In this document: positions 44,733-54,840 of the stretch, one piece after another
Layout of the letters: every line of letters starts with the position of its first letter
How positions within the stretch are numbered: position 1 is the stretch's first letter
Source: Gammaproteobacteria bacterium
Lineage (GTDB): Bacteria; Pseudomonadota; Gammaproteobacteria; UBA4575
NCBI GenBank assembly: GCA_011523795.1
Contig: WTFY01000009.1
Location: 62,001 to 126,000, forward strand
DNA length: 64,000 nucleotides
Reading direction: 5' to 3'
Notes under the pieces: model-generated
Seen by the model: the letters and a program-made list of their open reading frames with translations, nothing else
Database searches by the model: none
What the model was told of the DNA's origin: nothing
Made by a program: the position numbers and the translations under genes

Positions 44733-45584
44733 TTATCTGAATCGTACCAGAAAATTGTCGATAAGGCGTGCCTTGCCCAGCCAGGCGGCAGCCAGCACGG
44801 CTATGAAGCCACTTTCATGTTGGGCCACTTCCAGCGTGTTGCCATCACGTATCGATACGTATTCCGGGCGAAACCCTGCCTGGTCGAGGCGATGTGCAGC
44901 CTGTGTCTCGAGGAGCGTGTACGTATGTACCCCACTCCTGATTTGCTGTCCAACGCTGACCAGTTCAGCATACAGCCGGGGGGCCAGGGCACGCTGTTCC
45001 GGGTCCAGATAGGCATTGCGCGAACTACATGCCAGGCCATCTTCTTCTCGCTGGGTAGGAACCTGTTCAATATGTATGTCCAGGCCGAGATCCCTCACCA
45101 GCTGCCTGATGATCAACAGCTGCTGATAGTCCTTCTCACCGAAAACCGCCACATCCGGCTTTACCATATGGAAGAGTCGCGTGACCACCTCCACCACCCC
45201 CTCGAAAAATCCTGGCCGGTACCGGCCGCACAGTTCCCTGCACAAAGGATTTTCGGGGATATTCCTGTCCACCTGATACTGCTCTGAATACACCTCATCG
45301 TGTTCCGGCATGAACACCAGGTCAGTACAGGCATGCTGCAGGGCATCCAGGTCCTCTTGGGGGGTCCTGGGGTATGTCGCCAGGTCTTCCTCGCGGTCAA
45401 ACTGGAGGGAGTTGACGAAAATGCTGCAAACCACTTTGCTGCCACAAGTGTGCGCACGACTGACCAAGGCAAGATGTCCTGCATGCAGGTTCCCCATGGT
45501 GGGGACCAGTACGATACGCTCTGCCCTGGCCTGCCATAAGGAAACCTGCCTGCGAAGCGCAGCTACCGTGGTGACCGTTTGCAT
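44733..45584 (-). CDS. panC: Pantothenate synthetase
   Basis: 283 residues. The nucleotidyl-transfer motif PTMGNLHAGHLALV (HIGH-like), FGEKDYQQLLIIRQLVRDL and QREEDGLACSSRNAYL (KMSKS-like SSRN) are present. It joins pantoate and beta-alanine with ATP. It starts 16 bases after panB stops. Confidence 0.96.
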   Translation of the reverse strand: MQTVTTVAALRRQVSLWQARAERIVLVPTMGNLHAGHLALVSRAHTCGSKVVCSIFVNSLQFDREEDLATYPRTPQEDLDALQHACTDLVFMPEHDEVYSEQYQVDRNIPENPLCRELCGRYRPGFFEGVVEVVTRLFHMVKPDVAVFGEKDYQQLLIIRQLVRDLGLDIHIEQVPTQREEDGLACSSRNAYLDPEQRALAPRLYAELVSVGQQIRSGVHTYTLLETQAAHRLDQAGFRPEYVSIRDGNTLEVAQHESGFIAVLAAAWLGKARLIDNFLVRFR

Positions 45585-45600
45585 TGGATTTCGTAAATGA

Positions 45601-46380
45601 TCAGGCAGGAAAACCGGAGTTTTTCACAGCTTCCACATAGGCGGCTATTGCGGCCTGGATATCCGCTGCACTGGTCATGAAATTTCTTGCAAATTTCGGT
45701 GTAATACCCTGCGTGATTCCAAGAACATCATGCAAAACCAGTATTTGCCCGTCACACTCCGGCCCGGCACCGATACCGATAACAGGTATGGAACACTCAC
45801 GCGTAATTCTGCCTGCAAGTTCTCCAGGAACGCATTCCAGCAACAGCATGTCTGCACCTGCGGCCTCCAGGCTTTTAGCATTGCTGAACAGCTCTTCCGC
45901 ACTTTCATCGCTCTCACCCTGCATCGAGTACCCTCCAAGCTTGTACACATACTGTGGGCGCAAGCCCAGGTGAGCACAAACTGGCACCCCGCATTCACTG
46001 AGTTCTCGCACGACACTTACCTGACGGGCTGACGCTTCCAGCTTGACCATTTGTGCGCCACCAATCTGAATCAGGTCAGTCGCATTGCGAAGTGCCTGCT
46101 CCACGTTTGTATACGACATGAAAGGCATGTCCGAGATCACAAAGCTGCGTCGCACCGCCATGCTCACACAGCTTGTGTGATAGATCATGTCCTCCATGGT
46201 CACAGAAACTGTACTGGAATGACCCTGTACAACCATACCCAGTGAATCCCCCACGAGGATCACATCCACTCCCGCCTGGTCCAGCAGGGCTGCAAAGCTT
46301 GCATCATATGCAGTCAGACAGGCAATTTTCACGCTGCCTGACTTCATTTTATCCAGCCGCTTGAGTGTCACATTTTCCAT
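45601..46380 (-). CDS. panB: 3-methyl-2-oxobutanoate hydroxymethyltransferase
   Basis: 259 residues. It forms ketopantoate from ketoisovalerate and methylene-THF. ITCLTAYDASFAALLDQAG-type opening (seen as KIACLTAYDASFAALLDQAG), LVGDSLGMVVQGH and metal-binding VPVCAHLGLRPQYV and LLLECVPGELA are typical. Second step of the pan pathway with panC downstream. Confidence 0.96.
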   Translation of the reverse strand: MENVTLKRLDKMKSGSVKIACLTAYDASFAALLDQAGVDVILVGDSLGMVVQGHSSTVSVTMEDMIYHTSCVSMAVRRSFVISDMPFMSYTNVEQALRNATDLIQIGGAQMVKLEASARQVSVVRELSECGVPVCAHLGLRPQYVYKLGGYSMQGESDESAEELFSNAKSLEAAGADMLLLECVPGELAGRITRECSIPVIGIGAGPECDGQILVLHDVLGITQGITPKFARNFMTSAADIQAAIAAYVEAVKNSGFPA

Positions 46381-46422
46381 TCGCCTGGCTCCACTTAACA
46401 GGATCGTCGTTCTCTCATCTAC

Positions 46423-47073
46423 TCAGCTAGCAAATGGGAGGGGATTGAAATAGCGTTTACCCGCCTTGGTGCTCAAAATTTCCTGAAGCAGCTGTTCGTA
46501 ATCCCGATCGTTATTGATGAAATCGATTTCACTCGCATTCACAATCAGGCACGGCGCATCTTCATAGTTGTAGAAAAACTTGGCATATGCAGCATTGAGC
46601 TGTTCCAGATAGGCTGATTCGATCAGACGTTCATAGCCACGTCCCCGTTTGCGTATCCGCTGCAGCAATACTTCCACAGGTGCCTGAAGATACACTACCA
46701 GGTCGGGCTTTGGCGCATCAATTGTAAGATAGGAATACACCTGCTCGTACAAGTCGTACTCACTGGCATTCAGGGTAACCTGGGCAAACAGGCGGTCTTT
46801 ATCGATTAGAAAATCAGACACCCTTACGGGAGAAAATATGTCTGCCTGCCTGAACTCCTGTAGCTGCTTGGTACGTCGCAGGAGAAAGTACAGTTGTGTA
46901 GACAGCGCAGCCTCCCTGGGATTCTGGTAAAACCGCTCAAGAAATGGGTTGTCCTCGACATTCTCCAGCAGCAGGTATGAGCCGAACTCGTCACCAAGGC
47001 GTTGTGCGAGGCTGGTTTTCCCCACGCCAATCGAGCCTTCCACGACAATGTAATTGAGGTTATGGTCCAACAT
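46423..47073 (-). CDS. Deoxynucleoside kinase
   Basis: 216 residues. P-loop VVEGSIGVGKTSLAQRL, the ERS-like region replaced by RVSDFLIDKDRLFAQ, VVYLQAPVEVLLQRIRKRGR and lid Arg residues match the dNK/dGK family (not the thymidine kinase type). It salvages a deoxynucleoside to its monophosphate; base preference cannot be read. Its first 14 bases overlap the end of folK, and panB follows, so it belongs to the folK-dNK-panB-panC operon. Confidence 0.88.
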   Translation of the reverse strand: MLDHNLNYIVVEGSIGVGKTSLAQRLGDEFGSYLLLENVEDNPFLERFYQNPREAALSTQLYFLLRRTKQLQEFRQADIFSPVRVSDFLIDKDRLFAQVTLNASEYDLYEQVYSYLTIDAPKPDLVVYLQAPVEVLLQRIRKRGRGYERLIESAYLEQLNAAYAKFFYNYEDAPCLIVNASEIDFINNDRDYEQLLQEILSTKAGKRYFNPLPFAS

Positions 47074-47563
47074 GCGGTGTCGCTATCTTCTTCAGCCGGT
47101 AGCAGGGAAGCTTCTCTATCATTTCGCTCAGGCTGCCCTGTCCCGGAATAATGAGGTCCTTTTCTATCTCCTGTAAAGGGATTAATACGAATTCCCGCTC
47201 ACTCATGCCAGGATGCGGTATCCGGAGTCTCTTCGTGTCAATTTCCAGGTCCTCGTACAGCAAGATATCAAGGTCCAGGGTTCTTGGCCCCCAGCGCTGG
47301 GGCTTTCGTACGCGCTGGTGTAAATGCTCGATACGCTGTAGCACCGTCAGCAGCCCCGTAGGGTCAAGCACTGTAGAGACCTTGGCAACCGCATTCACAA
47401 AATCTGGCTGCTCAGAAGGGCCCATGGGCTGGCTCTGATACAAGCTTGAACTTTTCAGCAACTCCACACCGGGAAGCCCCTGCATGGTAAGCAGGGCCCG
47501 GCGAATCTGATTTTCAGGATCCTGGAGGTTGCTGCCAAGACCGATGTATGCCTGCTTGGCCAT
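47060..47563 (-). CDS. folK: 2-amino-4-hydroxy-6-hydroxymethyldihydropteridine pyrophosphokinase
   Basis: 167 residues from the ATG at 47563 (MAKQAYIGLGSNLQDPENQI). QPDFVNAVAKVST, QRWGPRTLDLDILLYEDLEI and RIPHPGMSEREFVLIPL are the HPPK signature. It pyrophosphorylates the pterin for folate synthesis. It starts 32 bases after pcnB stops; the pcnB-folK order is standard. Confidence 0.96.
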   Translation of the reverse strand: MAKQAYIGLGSNLQDPENQIRRALLTMQGLPGVELLKSSSLYQSQPMGPSEQPDFVNAVAKVSTVLDPTGLLTVLQRIEHLHQRVRKPQRWGPRTLDLDILLYEDLEIDTKRLRIPHPGMSEREFVLIPLQEIEKDLIIPGQGSLSEMIEKLPCYRLKKIATPHVGP

Positions 47564-47595
47564 GCCCTGTCCCGTTAGGCGTACAGCCTGCATGG

Positions 47596-48885
47596 CTAGT
47601 GATAGGTCCTCTTTGCTGAGCCACGCTGGGATTTCCGCGGCCTGCCGCGACGAGCGTTTGTCATTTTTCTTTTCGTTGGCAAATCTGCTTCCTGAAAGGT
47701 TGTCCACCATTCGCACAGCCGGTCAACCGGCTCACCCGCAGCGGCACGCAGGCACAGAAAATCATATGCTGCACGGAACCGGGGATGCCGGTACAGGCGA
47801 AAGGCCGAGTTCCCGTATTTACGATAGAATCGGAACTGCAGATCCCAAATCTCGCGCATGGGATGCTGCAGCCGTTTAGGTATCGAGGTGAACCGCATTT
47901 GCGATATCACGGTGTTTTCCACGGCGGCTGCATGAGCAACCTTGTGAGACAGTCCATCCAGCTCAAGTTGACGAACCAGTGCCCGAAGAGGTCCCCACAG
48001 AAACACGGCGTACAGAAACGAAGGGGTCACGTGCTTGCCGGTGCGGATTCGCTCATCCGTTCTCTGCAGGGCAGTGTAGACCAACGCAGAAAACGTCTCG
48101 CCGGACCTGCCGCACAATTCCTTTTCCGTCATCGGAAACAGATGCTGGAAGAGCCCGAATTCACGCAAGGCATCGAAAGTACGCACTGCGAAGCCTGTGT
48201 AAAATAATTTAACTATCTCGTCGAACAGGCGTGCCGGATGGACCTCGGACAGCAAATGACCCAGGCGATAAATAGATTCTTCAGCCTGTTTCTCCACCTG
48301 GAAATCCAGCTTGACCGACAACCGGACCGCACGGAGCATGCGTGCCGGATCTTCCCTGAACCGCAAATCCGGCTCACCAATGACACGTAACATCCTGGCA
48401 TCCAGGTCCTGCAAACCGCCTACCAGGTCCAGTAACCTGGCTTCATCGGGATCGTAGTACAGTGCATTGGCAGTAAAATCCCTGCGAAAAGCGTCTTCGT
48501 CAATGCTGCCGTACGTGTTGTCTGCAATGATTCGGCCTTTCTGGTTCACGTGAGCGCGCCCTGCCGCACGAAACGTAGCAACTTCCACAAGTCCCTTCGA
48601 GCCATATACATGCACGATCCGGAAACGTCGCCCAATTATCCTGCTGTTGTCGAACAGCTTTCGTACTTCCTCCGGGTGGGCATTCGTGGCAATGTCAAAG
48701 TCCTTTGGAGAATGCCCAAGCAGAAGGTCACGTACACCTCCACCCACAAGATATGCTTCATACCCGGCGTCATGTAACTTTGAAATGACCCGCAGTGCAT
48801 TCCGATTGATACAGGACGAGTCGATCTCGACCGGTATGCACGGGCTTGGACTGTGCTTGCTTGGTTCAGGTGTAGCGCGTCTCAT
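47596..48885 (-). CDS. pcnB: Poly(A) polymerase I
   Basis: 429 residues. The nucleotidyltransferase core has AYLVGGGVRDLLLGHSPKDFDIATNA (catalytic DxD), RFRIVHVYGSKGLVEVATFR, RRDFTANALYYDP and FREDPARMLRAVRLSVKL. The C-terminus is basic (NARRGRPRKSQRGSAKR) as in bacterial PcnB. It adds poly(A) tails that start RNA decay. Confidence 0.94.
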   Translation of the reverse strand: MRRATPEPSKHSPSPCIPVEIDSSCINRNALRVISKLHDAGYEAYLVGGGVRDLLLGHSPKDFDIATNAHPEEVRKLFDNSRIIGRRFRIVHVYGSKGLVEVATFRAAGRAHVNQKGRIIADNTYGSIDEDAFRRDFTANALYYDPDEARLLDLVGGLQDLDARMLRVIGEPDLRFREDPARMLRAVRLSVKLDFQVEKQAEESIYRLGHLLSEVHPARLFDEIVKLFYTGFAVRTFDALREFGLFQHLFPMTEKELCGRSGETFSALVYTALQRTDERIRTGKHVTPSFLYAVFLWGPLRALVRQLELDGLSHKVAHAAAVENTVISQMRFTSIPKRLQHPMREIWDLQFRFYRKYGNSAFRLYRHPRFRAAYDFLCLRAAAGEPVDRLCEWWTTFQEADLPTKRKMTNARRGRPRKSQRGSAKRTYH

Positions 48886-49027
48886 GTCTGAAATCGTTGA
48901 ATGGAATCAGCCCGGTTCATCGGTATTCCAGTGAATCATAACCTTGTTGCATGCAAAAACAACCTGAACGTGCATTCCGATAACTGTCCCGAAGCCACTT
49001 GTAACTTTCCCTGGCGTGCAATTCGAC

Positions 49028-49417
49028 TCATGACTTTCCGCTTGCTTTTCGCAACTGGCGGCGCTGACGCTTGTCAGGTCTCCCACTGGACCGAGGTAAG
49101 CCAGCGCTCAGCAGCTTTCTCTGCTGAATGCTGACTTCGCGGCGCTCGACACTTGCCTGCGTCTCCTCATACAGCGTCTGAGCCACTTTTGCCGGACCTC
49201 TTTTGATACTCACCCGGCAAACCTTGACGGTGACCTGGTGCGGTCCTCGTGTGACATCGATCATGTCTCCAATTTGCACTGCGCGGGCAGGCTTCACACG
49301 CTGGCCGTTCACATGCACCTTGCCACCGTTCACCGCTTCAGCGGCCAGTGTACGGCCCCTGAAAAAACGGGCTGCCCAAAGCCACTTGTCAATTCGAACT
49401 TTTTGTAAAGTCATCAT
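49028..49417 (-). CDS. hslR: Ribosome-associated heat shock protein Hsp15 (S4 domain)
   Basis: 129 residues from the ATG at 49417 (the first of two adjacent ATGs). S4 RNA-binding domain: VRIDKWLWAARFFRGRTLAA, GGKVHVNGQRVKPARAVQIG. A basic C-terminal tail (GRPDKRQRRQLRKASGKS) follows. Hsp15 rescues free 50S subunits carrying nascent chains. Divergent from the GST-like gene by 59 bases. Confidence 0.92.
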   Translation of the reverse strand: MMTLQKVRIDKWLWAARFFRGRTLAAEAVNGGKVHVNGQRVKPARAVQIGDMIDVTRGPHQVTVKVCRVSIKRGPAKVAQTLYEETQASVERREVSIQQRKLLSAGLPRSSGRPDKRQRRQLRKASGKS

Positions 49418-49476
49418 TTCCTTTTGACAAGCAGTTCGTATAATGAGTAGCTTTCTGAACCTCATACCTGATCATC

Positions 49477-50133
49477 ATGAACCTGGAACTTGTCAGCTTT
49501 AACGTATGCCCGTTTGTACAGCGTAGCGTCATTACCCTGAATTACAAAAACTGTGACTACAAGATTACCTTCATCGATTTGAACGATCCACCGGAGTGGT
49601 TCCTGGAGATTTCACCGCTGGGGAAAGTACCGGTGCTTAAGGTCAATGAGACGGAAGTGCTATTTGAGTCTGCTGTCATCAATGAATTCATTGATGATGT
49701 AACACCCGGCACATTGAAACCATCAGACTTGCTCATCCTGGCAAAAAACCGGGCATGGATTGAATACGGCAGCACATGCCTGGGAGATCTGTACATGATC
49801 GCGGATGGCAAGACGGAAGAGGATATGCACCGGAGAATGAATGAATGCACTGAACGGCTTGAGCGAGTGGAAAACGTGCTCGGTCATTCCACCTTCTTCA
49901 ATGGTGAAAAGCTGGCCCTGATCGATGCAGCCTACGCGCCTTTGCTGATCCGCCTGGAATTCATGCGCCAGAACATAAACCTGCTGAACTGGAACCGGTT
50001 TCCCAAGCTGGAAAGGTGGAGGAAAGACCTGCTCGGCCTTGAAGCCGTGCAAAAATCAATCATTGACGGATTCGATCTGCATTACACGAACAAGATCAAG
50101 GCACAGAACGGATACCTCGGAAGCGTGTTATGA
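49477..50133 (+). CDS. Glutathione S-transferase-like protein
   Basis: 218 residues. A thioredoxin-like N-terminal half (LVSFNVCPFVQRSVITLNYK, with Cys in the active-site place, PLGKVPVLKV, ESAVINEFIDD) and an all-helical C-terminal half. The CPF motif points to the omega/CLIC-like or SspA-like subgroups, not a classical Tyr/Ser GST. Substrate unknown. Monocistronic. Confidence 0.88.
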   Translation: MNLELVSFNVCPFVQRSVITLNYKNCDYKITFIDLNDPPEWFLEISPLGKVPVLKVNETEVLFESAVINEFIDDVTPGTLKPSDLLILAKNRAWIEYGSTCLGDLYMIADGKTEEDMHRRMNECTERLERVENVLGHSTFFNGEKLALIDAAYAPLLIRLEFMRQNINLLNWNRFPKLERWRKDLLGLEAVQKSIIDGFDLHYTNKIKAQNGYLGSVL

Positions 50134-50177
50134 GGATTCATCCACTCCATGCAGAATAATCGATAATCGTTCAAATT

Positions 50178-52070
50178 TCAGACTGCTATTTCACTGATCA
50201 GCCGGTTGAGCCTGCTGACAAACCCTGCCGGATCTTCGAGTTGTCCGCCTTCTGCCAGGATAGCTTGGTCCAGGAGGATTTTTGCCCAATCCATGAACCG
50301 GTCTTCTGCCTGCTCCTCTTTCATGCGCTTGACCAGGGTATGCCCGGGGTTGATCTCCAGAACTGGCTTGCTTGAAGGCAGTTCATGCCCAGCCTGCTTC
50401 ATCAGGTGCTGCATGTAAAGTGCCATGTCGTGCTCGTTCAGGACAATGCATGCAGGAGAAGTGGTGAGACGTTGCGATACCCGCACTGCCTCGACTTTGT
50501 CCTGCAGGACTTCTTCAATTTGCTGGACCAGTTTTTTCGCTTCTTCTTCCTTCTTTTCCTGCTCCCTTTTGTCCTCTTTACTGCTGATCTCGCCCAAATC
50601 CAGGTCACCCTTGGCAATTGATGCAAAGTGTTTTTCCTGGTATTCGCTCAAATGGCTCATCAACCACTCATCCACACGATCTATCAGCAGCAGGACCTCG
50701 ATTTCCTTGTCACGGAATATCTCCAGGTGGGGGCTGTTCTTTGCGGCAGCATAACTTTCAGCAGTGATGTAATAGATCTTGTCCTGTCCTGGTTTCATGC
50801 GGGCCAGGTAGTCTTCCAGTGAAACTTCCTGAGCCTCGTCCTCACCATGCGTCGAGGCAAATCTCAATAGCCCTGAAATTTTTTCCCTGTTTGCAATGTC
50901 TTCTCCGGGTCCTTCCTTGAGTACCTTGCCAAATGCAGACCAGAAATCCCGGTATTTTTCTGCCTCATTCTTGGCCATGCTCTCAAGCAGTCCCAGAATC
51001 TTTTTCACCGAGCCGGAACGTATGCTGTCGATGATCTTGTTATCCTGCAGAATTTCACGTGAGATATTTAACGGCAAATCATTGGAATCAATTACACCCC
51101 GTACAAAGCGCAAGTACCTTGGTAACAGCTTTTCGGCATCATCCATGATGAATACTCTCTGCACATAGAGTTTCACGCCATGTGCAGGATTTGGATCAAA
51201 CAGGTCAAAAGGAGCATTTTTAGGAATGTACAACAGCGAGATGTACTCCGTTTTGCCTTCAACACGGTTATGTACCCAGGCTAGGGGCTCTGAAAAATCA
51301 TGACTCACGTGCTTGTAAAATTCCGTGTATTCCTCGTCACTGATTTCTGTTTTGGCCCGTGCCCAGAGCGCCGATGCCTTGTTCACCGTTTCCCAGCTTC
51401 CCGTTGGCTCACCCTTGTCATTCAGTTCGCGCATCTCAATCGGTAGCGGCACATGGTCTGAATACTTGGTAATGATTGCACGCAATCGCCAGGGATTGAG
51501 CAGTTCGTCTTCTTCCTCCTTCAGATGCAGGACGACTTCCGTACCGTACCGGGCCCTTTTCACATTCTCGAGCGTATAGGATCCCGTTCCCTCGGATTCC
51601 CAGCGTACTGCCTGATCCGGTTCCATACCGGCCTTGAGTGTGGTGAGAGTGACTTTATCGGCAACAATAAATGCAGAGTAAAACCCGACCCCGAATTGAC
51701 CTATGAGGTGTGAATCCCTGCTTTGATCGCCCGTAAGCTGATCCAGAAACTCCCGGGTGCCTGACCGGGCGATCGTGCCTATATTCTGAATCACTTCCTC
51801 GCGGTCCATGCCTATGCCGTTATCCCTGACCGTCACGGCACGGCTATCCTTGTCAAATTCCACCTGGATCTTGAGCTCGGAATTCTTGCGCAGCAGGGAA
51901 CTGTCCGACAGGGCTTCGAAGCGCAGCTTGTCACACGCATCCGACGCATTGGAAACCAGTTCACGCAGGAAAATTTCCTTGTTGGAGTAGAGTGAATGGA
52001 CCATCAAGCGCAGTAACTGCGCCACTTCCGTTTCAAATTGCAGGGTCTCTTTTCCGGTTTTCGTGCTCAT
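50178..52070 (-). CDS. htpG: Chaperone protein HtpG (Hsp90)
   Basis: 630 residues. The GHKL ATP-binding domain has REVSNASDACDKLRFE-like RELVSNASDACDKLRFEAL, VRDNGIGMDREEV and IGQFGVGFYSAFIVADKV. The middle domain has FDLFDPNPAHGVKLYVQRVF and GVIDSNDLPLNISRE. A charged linker (KREQEKKEEEAKKL) precedes the C-terminal dimer domain. A small gene follows upstream in the same direction. Confidence 0.96.
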   Translation of the reverse strand: MSTKTGKETLQFETEVAQLLRLMVHSLYSNKEIFLRELVSNASDACDKLRFEALSDSSLLRKNSELKIQVEFDKDSRAVTVRDNGIGMDREEVIQNIGTIARSGTREFLDQLTGDQSRDSHLIGQFGVGFYSAFIVADKVTLTTLKAGMEPDQAVRWESEGTGSYTLENVKRARYGTEVVLHLKEEEDELLNPWRLRAIITKYSDHVPLPIEMRELNDKGEPTGSWETVNKASALWARAKTEISDEEYTEFYKHVSHDFSEPLAWVHNRVEGKTEYISLLYIPKNAPFDLFDPNPAHGVKLYVQRVFIMDDAEKLLPRYLRFVRGVIDSNDLPLNISREILQDNKIIDSIRSGSVKKILGLLESMAKNEAEKYRDFWSAFGKVLKEGPGEDIANREKISGLLRFASTHGEDEAQEVSLEDYLARMKPGQDKIYYITAESYAAAKNSPHLEIFRDKEIEVLLLIDRVDEWLMSHLSEYQEKHFASIAKGDLDLGEISSKEDKREQEKKEEEAKKLVQQIEEVLQDKVEAVRVSQRLTTSPACIVLNEHDMALYMQHLMKQAGHELPSSKPVLEINPGHTLVKRMKEEQAEDRFMDWAKILLDQAILAEGGQLEDPAGFVSRLNRLISEIAV

Positions 52071-52102
52071 GGCTTCTTCCGCAGAAGTTATTGGTGATGA
52101 AT

Positions 52103-52312
52103 TTATCGGTTGATTTCTCCCCGGACTTCCAGGGTCAGCACACTGTCCGGCTGCAAGCTGCCATAATCAGTCTGGTCCTGCAGACTAATCTTGAGCTTGA
52201 GCATGCGAGTAGCCGGATTCCTGGCCAGATGCTGCACGATGGCTTCATCAGCCTGGACTCCGAATGTCTTGAGCAGCGCCCGTATGTCTTTCCTGCTGTT
52301 GTCTTCCATCAT
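52103..52312 (-). CDS. Small hypothetical protein
   Basis: 69 residues from the first of two adjacent ATGs (52312, alternative 52309), behind a strong GGAGGAG site. It reads SRKDIRALLKTFGVQADEAI then RMLKLKISLQDQTDYG, soluble with no recognised motif. 32 bases before htpG on the same strand. Confidence 0.65.
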   Translation of the reverse strand: MMEDNSRKDIRALLKTFGVQADEAIVQHLARNPATRMLKLKISLQDQTDYGSLQPDSVLTLEVRGEINR

Positions 52313-52343
52313 TACTCCTCCGGGTTATACAACCACTACCCGT

Positions 52344-53051
52344 TTATATGGGCAAATTCTGAAAAATAAAGGTCCTGAGGAATTCCTCAAGTATGTTCTG
52401 GGCATTGCGAAACTTTTCGACCGGAGCCAGCATTTCATCCTCGCCCTGTATATAGGTTCCGGTAAGTGCTGGTCTGCCACATTCGCGGTAGATGGCCTCA
52501 ACGTGGCTGGGCAGCATCTCAAGGTGGAACTGCAGGCCCAGAACGTTATCACCGTACACAAAGGCCTGATTGGCACAGCCTTCGCTGGAAATGAAATTGC
52601 GTGCTCCGGATGGAATCGAAAATGTTTCACCATGCCAGTGTAACGCATCAAAACTGTCTGGCAGGTGTTGAGCCTGTTCATCCGCAACAATCCCCCTGGT
52701 AAGCCGGACCGGATACCAGCCAATTTCTTCGTAGGCATTTTTCACTACCGATGCACCCAGCACGGCTGCAATCAGCTGGGCACCCAAGCAGACGCCAAGA
52801 ACAGGCACTTCACGTTTGAGCGCGCTGTAAATAAAATCCTTTTCCCGCCTTAACCAGGGATACCCTGCTTCCTCATTCACACTCATCGGCCCGCCCATAA
52901 CAACCAGCACATCAAGCTCGTCTACAGGCGGCAAGGACTGATTCAGGTAGAAACTTGTGTTTGAGATCTTGTGGCCCTTGGAAACAAAATAGTTTTCCAT
53001 GCTTCCCAGGCCCTCAAACGGTACATGCTTCAGATAATGAATGTGCATCAC
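52344..53051 (-). CDS. Class I glutamine amidotransferase (GMP-synthase-like)
   Basis: 235 residues. The nucleophile elbow VLGVCLGAQLIAAVLG (Cys), VVMGGPMSVNEEAGYPWLRRE and VLGLQFHLEMLPSHVEA (His, Glu) complete the triad. Stand-alone proteins of this type are annotated as GMP-synthase-related but their amine acceptors are unknown. It is followed by the small protein at 52103 and htpG; 24 bases after the methyltransferase at 53076. Confidence 0.85.
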   Translation of the reverse strand: MMHIHYLKHVPFEGLGSMENYFVSKGHKISNTSFYLNQSLPPVDELDVLVVMGGPMSVNEEAGYPWLRREKDFIYSALKREVPVLGVCLGAQLIAAVLGASVVKNAYEEIGWYPVRLTRGIVADEQAQHLPDSFDALHWHGETFSIPSGARNFISSEGCANQAFVYGDNVLGLQFHLEMLPSHVEAIYRECGRPALTGTYIQGEDEMLAPVEKFRNAQNILEEFLRTFIFQNLPI

Positions 53052-53075
53052 GCTAACAAGGCTTGGCCGGTGAAT

Positions 53076-53549
53076 TTACCCCGTGCAGGACCGGTGCTTT
53101 CGTTCATGCTCCAGCAACCACTCCTTGCGCCTGACCAAGCTTCCATCGATATCTCCCATGAATCCCCCCAATCCCGTAACGGCCACAACCCGGTGGCAAG
53201 GAACAATGAGCAACAGGCGGTTACGCCGGCACGCATTGCCCACAGCTCTCGGCCCGGACCTGATTTTCCTTGCAAGATCACCATATGTCCGGGTTGCACC
53301 AAACTCGATTTTGCTGATCTGTTCCCAGACCCGTATTTGAAAATCTGTTGCATCTGGATACAGGTATGGAATTTCAAGACGCATCAAGTTGCCAGAAAAC
53401 CAGGCCTGCAGCTGTGCCTGCACTTCCCTGGCAAAAGGTTCCTTGGCTTTCGAGACGGGTGCGGGAGTCGAATAGACTGCCGTGACGAATTCCCCTTCAA
53501 TTTCGACCGCCAGATTGCCGATGGGGGTTTGGGTAACCAAGATACTCAT
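53076..53549 (-). CDS. ogt: Methylated-DNA-[protein]-cysteine S-methyltransferase
   Basis: 157 residues. The acceptor Cys lies in LLLIVPCHRVVAVTGLGGFMG, with GATRTYGDLARKIRSGPRAVG and NACRRNRL forming the DNA-binding helix. It transfers an alkyl group from O6-alkylguanine to its own Cys in one turnover. Stand-alone Ogt-type, without an Ada domain. Confidence 0.93.
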   Translation of the reverse strand: MSILVTQTPIGNLAVEIEGEFVTAVYSTPAPVSKAKEPFAREVQAQLQAWFSGNLMRLEIPYLYPDATDFQIRVWEQISKIEFGATRTYGDLARKIRSGPRAVGNACRRNRLLLIVPCHRVVAVTGLGGFMGDIDGSLVRRKEWLLEHERKHRSCTG

Positions 53550-53722
53550 GTGGGTAGCAAGCTTGAACCTGGGTCTTCATGGTCCAGGCCTTTCTTCGGG
53601 GTCACACCAGTCATGGCCTGCAGAAGGAACGGTATTGGCAAGGCATGCCTGTGCACGCAGCCCATGCTTTCAGCATCCTCCCGCAACAGTGACTCGGTGG
53701 ATGAGATGTGGCTGCACTGGAC

Positions 53723-54067
53723 CTAGATTTTTTCCTTGATTCGGGCTGCCTTGCCCGTCCTGCCACGCAGGTAATACAGTTTAGCTCGCCGGACTTTGCC
53801 CCTGCGCTTCACCTTGATATCCGCAATCAGGGGGCTGTGGGTCTGGAAGGTCCTTTCCACGCCTTCTCCGTGAGAGAGCTTTCTTACCGTGAAGGCCGAG
53901 TTCAGTCCGCGGTTACGCTTTGCAATCACGACTCCTTCAAAAGCCTGCAGCCGTTCCCTGTTTCCTTCCCTTACCTTGACCTGCACTACCACAGTATCTC
54001 CCGGACCGAAATCCGGGATACCCTGTTTAAGTTGTCGCCGGTTTAACTCTTCAATAATATTGGTCAT
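53723..54067 (-). CDS. rplS: 50S ribosomal protein bL19
   Basis: 114 residues: [39 protein letters not shown] and [18 protein letters not shown], full length. Its ATG overlaps the trmD stop by four bases. Confidence 0.97.
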   Translation of the reverse strand: MTNIIEELNRRQLKQGIPDFGPGDTVVVQVKVREGNRERLQAFEGVVIAKRNRGLNSAFTVRKLSHGEGVERTFQTHSPLIADIKVKRRGKVRRAKLYYLRGRTGKAARIKEKI

Positions 54068-54828
54068 GACTCTCCTTTACCCTGTTTTCTGCTGACACCC
54101 AACTCCTGCAGGTATTCATCCAGCATGGCGAGTTGCTCATCAGTTAGACTCAGCCTGGCAAACAGGTCTGGCCTGCGCAGATAGGTTCGGCCCAATGACT
54201 GTTTTCTTCTCCAGCGCTCGATAGCCTGATGGTTCCCCTTGAGCAGTACTTCAGGCACTGTGCGGCCAGCAACTCTTCCCGGTCGCGTATAATGCGGGCA
54301 ATCGAGCAGTCCGTCAACAAAGGAATCCTGCTTGGCGGATTCTTCATGTCCCAGTACCCCGGGAAGATGCCTGACCAGCGCGTCGATCAGCAGCATGGCT
54401 GGCAATTCCCCACCACTGACGACGAAATCTCCTACTGAAAGCTCTTCGTCAGTCTCTGCCTCAATAAGCCTCTCGTCGATGCCCTCGTAGCGCCCCGCCA
54501 CCAGCACCAGATTGGGGCAGTTTACCAGTCTCGTCACATCTTCCTGCCCGAACAGCTTGCCCTGTGCAGACAGGCACACTACATGACTGTTTTTTTCACC
54601 CTTAATCGCCTGCCGGATTGCCTTTTGCAGCGGTTCAAACTTCATTACCATTCCCGGCCCACCCCCGTAAGGACGGTCATCCACGCGACCGTGAAGATCT
54701 GTGGAGAAATCACTCGGATTCAGCACGCACATTTCCACGAGATTGTTTTCCAAGGCCCGGCCAATCACACCGAATCTGGCCAGAACCTGCACCATCTCGG
54801 GAAACAACGTTATGATCTGGATACGCAT
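54064..54828 (-). CDS. trmD: tRNA (guanine37-N1)-methyltransferase
   Basis: 254 residues. SPOUT fold with [35 protein letters not shown] and [18 protein letters not shown] (SAM knot), and [18 protein letters not shown]. It makes m1G37 and prevents frameshifting. Second from last in rpsP-rimM-trmD-rplS. Confidence 0.97.
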   Translation of the reverse strand: MRIQIITLFPEMVQVLARFGVIGRALENNLVEMCVLNPSDFSTDLHGRVDDRPYGGGPGMVMKFEPLQKAIRQAIKGEKNSHVVCLSAQGKLFGQEDVTRLVNCPNLVLVAGRYEGIDERLIEAETDEELSVGDFVVSGGELPAMLLIDALVRHLPGVLGHEESAKQDSFVDGLLDCPHYTRPGRVAGRTVPEVLLKGNHQAIERWRRKQSLGRTYLRRPDLFARLSLTDEQLAMLDEYLQELGVSRKQGKGES

Positions 54829-54840
54829 GACACAGAATTC